This document shows positions 62,420 to 64,000 of a stretch of 64,000 nt of DNA, piece by piece (position 1 is the stretch's first letter; each line of letters starts with the position of its first letter). The stretch comes from Fontibacillus phaseoli (GTDB lineage Bacteria > Bacillota > Bacilli > Paenibacillales > Paenibacillaceae). The notes beneath the pieces were generated by a model, which saw only the letters and a program-made list of their open reading frames with translations, ran no database searches and was not told the origin of the DNA. The position numbers and the translations under genes were made by a program. The stretch covers positions 62,001 through 126,000 of the forward strand of contig NZ_QPJW01000006.1 of the NCBI RefSeq assembly GCF_003337355.1, given 5' to 3'.

Positions 62420-63727
62420 TTACTCGTAATCCGCCAGCCCCAGATAGTGCAGGGAAATGACGTTCTCGAGTCCTTGCATGAAGCCCATCTTGTCGCGGTG
62501 TTCCATCGTCTGAGTGGCATACTCCACTTTCGCGTCATGGAAACTCTGAAGCCGCATCTTGCCCTCGTCGAGCCCCGCATAGTAGTGATAGATGAAATAG
62601 TACGGGTTGATCTCCTGCAGCATCTCGTAGGTTACGGGCACGTAGTCGAACCATTGCCCCTGCTCATTTTCTTCGACCATAGTCCAAAGGTAGTTATTCA
62701 GTCCACCGCCGTTAGACGCTGTTATGGTATGCGAGATAGGATTGATCATCTTCCCCTTCGTCAACCCGTCGTGGATGATGTTGTCCGAACCGAGACCCTT
62801 GGCCGGGCTCATTCCCCAGTAGAACGCGGTGTAATAGTTAGAGGCCAGGCCACTTTTAACAGTCGCACGGCTCATAAACAATTCCTTGTTCTGTTTCGCA
62901 CCCTCGCCATCTCCCAGACTATTTACCATAAGGTTCATGACTCCGTTCTTGTTCTCTTGTAGTAAATTCTGCTTCAAATCTTTGTAGTAGGTGCGAAGGT
63001 CTGAGTTTTTAAAGAGGCCGAATTCCTCCTTCAGCCGTTTCGTAAAAAGGGCAATGTCATTCTGGGCCAGGCCGTCCTGAATATTAGTCGGAACAGCAAG
63101 AACGACGTTCGGAACAGATTTGCCCCCGATCTGCTTGCGGTAAGCGTCGTAGCGATCGACGTATCCGGCGAACTCGCCCTTCGTTAGAGGTAGGCGGGAC
63201 ACGGGCCATTCGGGAATGAGCGTCAGCGGAACATTCTTTTCGAAAACATCAAAGATGAGGACGTCAGCGCTCAGGTGCTTGCTATCATTCTTGAGAGTCG
63301 AGTAGAAGAAGTCGGTTACGAATTTCTCTTCCTTATTGTGTTCGATGCCGTCCCATCTTTCGGTGGCCGGAATAGCCTGGACCTTGTGGACATAGGAGAA
63401 GGCAGGGACATCATCCTTGATTCCAAAAATCTGGACCCCGGCAACTTTTCCGCCGATCTTCTGCTGCCGGGCTTTCAAGGCATCCAGCAGTTTGGAGGCT
63501 TCCTTGTAGTTTTTAGCATCGAACAAAACGTTATGGGTATTCTTGAACTTAGCGGTGTACTTCTTGATGGCCGCAAGATCCTTGGCATCGACCTTTGAGC
63601 TATTATAGACGAAGTAATAGTTGCTTTTCTCTGTGGTTGCAGAACTGGCATTGGTGATGCCATCGAGAGGCAACAGAGTAGAGATCAATAAAACAAGGAA
63701 CATAGACTTCCAAAAGAACCTTTTCAT
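62420..63727 (-). CDS. Secreted protein of unknown function
   Basis: A 435-residue exported protein with a signal peptide (about 1-28). Features: NYYFVYNSSKVDAKDLAAIK early, then VLFDAKNYKEASKLLDALKA, VLIFDVFEKNVPLTLIPEWP, VSRLPLTKGEFAGYVDRYDA and a C-terminal region with many Tyr. The VSRLP...F..YVDRY pattern recalls the caspase-like gingipain (C25) fold, but no catalytic His/Cys pair could be assigned. ATG 63727 follows GGAGG. No operon partner. Confidence 0.6.
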   Translation of the reverse strand: MKRFFWKSMFLVLLISTLLPLDGITNASSATTEKSNYYFVYNSSKVDAKDLAAIKKYTAKFKNTHNVLFDAKNYKEASKLLDALKARQQKIGGKVAGVQIFGIKDDVPAFSYVHKVQAIPATERWDGIEHNKEEKFVTDFFYSTLKNDSKHLSADVLIFDVFEKNVPLTLIPEWPVSRLPLTKGEFAGYVDRYDAYRKQIGGKSVPNVVLAVPTNIQDGLAQNDIALFTKRLKEEFGLFKNSDLRTYYKDLKQNLLQENKNGVMNLMVNSLGDGEGAKQNKELFMSRATVKSGLASNYYTAFYWGMSPAKGLGSDNIIHDGLTKGKMINPISHTITASNGGGLNNYLWTMVEENEQGQWFDYVPVTYEMLQEINPYYFIYHYYAGLDEGKMRLQSFHDAKVEYATQTMEHRDKMGFMQGLENVISLHYLGLADYE

Positions 63728-64000
63728 TCAAGACTTACCTCCTAGATTTATCCTTCGAATATTCCTCTTTCCATTCAAGAATGACGTCCGATTGCCCTTC
63801 TTCATACCAGGAATTATTACCTATTATAGGTGTGATAATTGTTTCAAACAATGAAATATATGGGTTTATAGTCTTTCTTATGAAGATCATTACGGGACGC
63901 CCTTTTCATGCAGATCAGAGAAAAAGAAACCAGGTCATGCTGGGTAGACACCGGAAAGAGTTTGACCGATATCCGCCTTTATTGTATTTTGAACATAGAA
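63728..64000. other. End of window, no gene recognised
   Basis: The last 270 bases contain the upstream region of the minus-strand secreted protein gene and no convincing start of another gene. Confidence 0.4.

Overview
The window looks like chromosomal DNA of a Paenibacillus-type member of the Bacillales. Supporting evidence: strong AGGAGG-type ribosome binding sites, frequent TTG and GTG starts, Gram-positive lipoprotein signals, a surface enzyme with three C-terminal SLH repeats, the housekeeping order eno ... secG - rnr - smpB - ssrA, and many sugar-uptake and carbohydrate-active genes each with its own LacI, AraC, TetR or MarR regulator. The genus is inferred from gene content only.

Layout. 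1-7.1 kb: 3' end of enolase, a lipoprotein solute-binding protein, a methyltransferase behind a perfect Fur box, a LacI regulator and the GH13 oligo-1,6-glucosidase it probably controls (same palindrome GTAAACGTTTAC before both), and secG. 7.1-14.5 kb: RNase R with an unusually long Gly/Lys/Arg-rich tail, smpB, a DUF2167 membrane protein and tmRNA; the tmRNA 3' end is duplicated 975 bp downstream and brackets one lipoprotein gene, i.e. a minimal integrated island. 14.5-17 kb: nitroreductase and MarR regulator sharing a two-operator divergent promoter, and a membrane 'sensor' domain protein. 17-27 kb: polysaccharide-degradation cluster with a 1637-residue SLH-anchored PL8 lyase, a GH43 enzyme, an AraC regulator and an orphan solute-binding protein; the GH43 and binding-protein promoters carry the same activator-like motif at identical distance from the -10 box. 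27-32 kb: TetR-MFS-FtsX permease-ATPase operon. 32-38 kb: a GH94 phosphorylase interrupted by a -1 frameshift, an ABC-2 exporter, a YbdG-type mechanosensitive channel and the decayed copy of a hydrolase found intact at 53 kb.

38.4-49.9 kb is the most coherent system: binding protein, two permeases, LacI regulator, esterase, GH3 beta-glucosidase and a very large GH94 enzyme resembling 1,2-beta-oligoglucan phosphorylase. The set parallels the Listeria sophorooligosaccharide locus and probably imports and phosphorolyses beta-1,2-glucan fragments. CGAAACGTTTCG operators sit at its promoter, and three copies of a roughly 193-bp element with 15-bp terminal inverted repeats are inserted between its genes.

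50-64 kb: accessory region with AT-rich hypotheticals, peptidase E, alpha/beta hydrolases, a cold-shock protein with its YdjO-type partner, a CPBP protease, a TetR-hydrolase operon with a large dyad operator, a CE2-type esterase and its decayed copy, two secreted or lipoprotein genes of unknown role, a tandem pair of DUF1259 proteins and a secreted protein of unknown function. No rRNA, intact tRNA, CRISPR array or complete transposase gene was seen.
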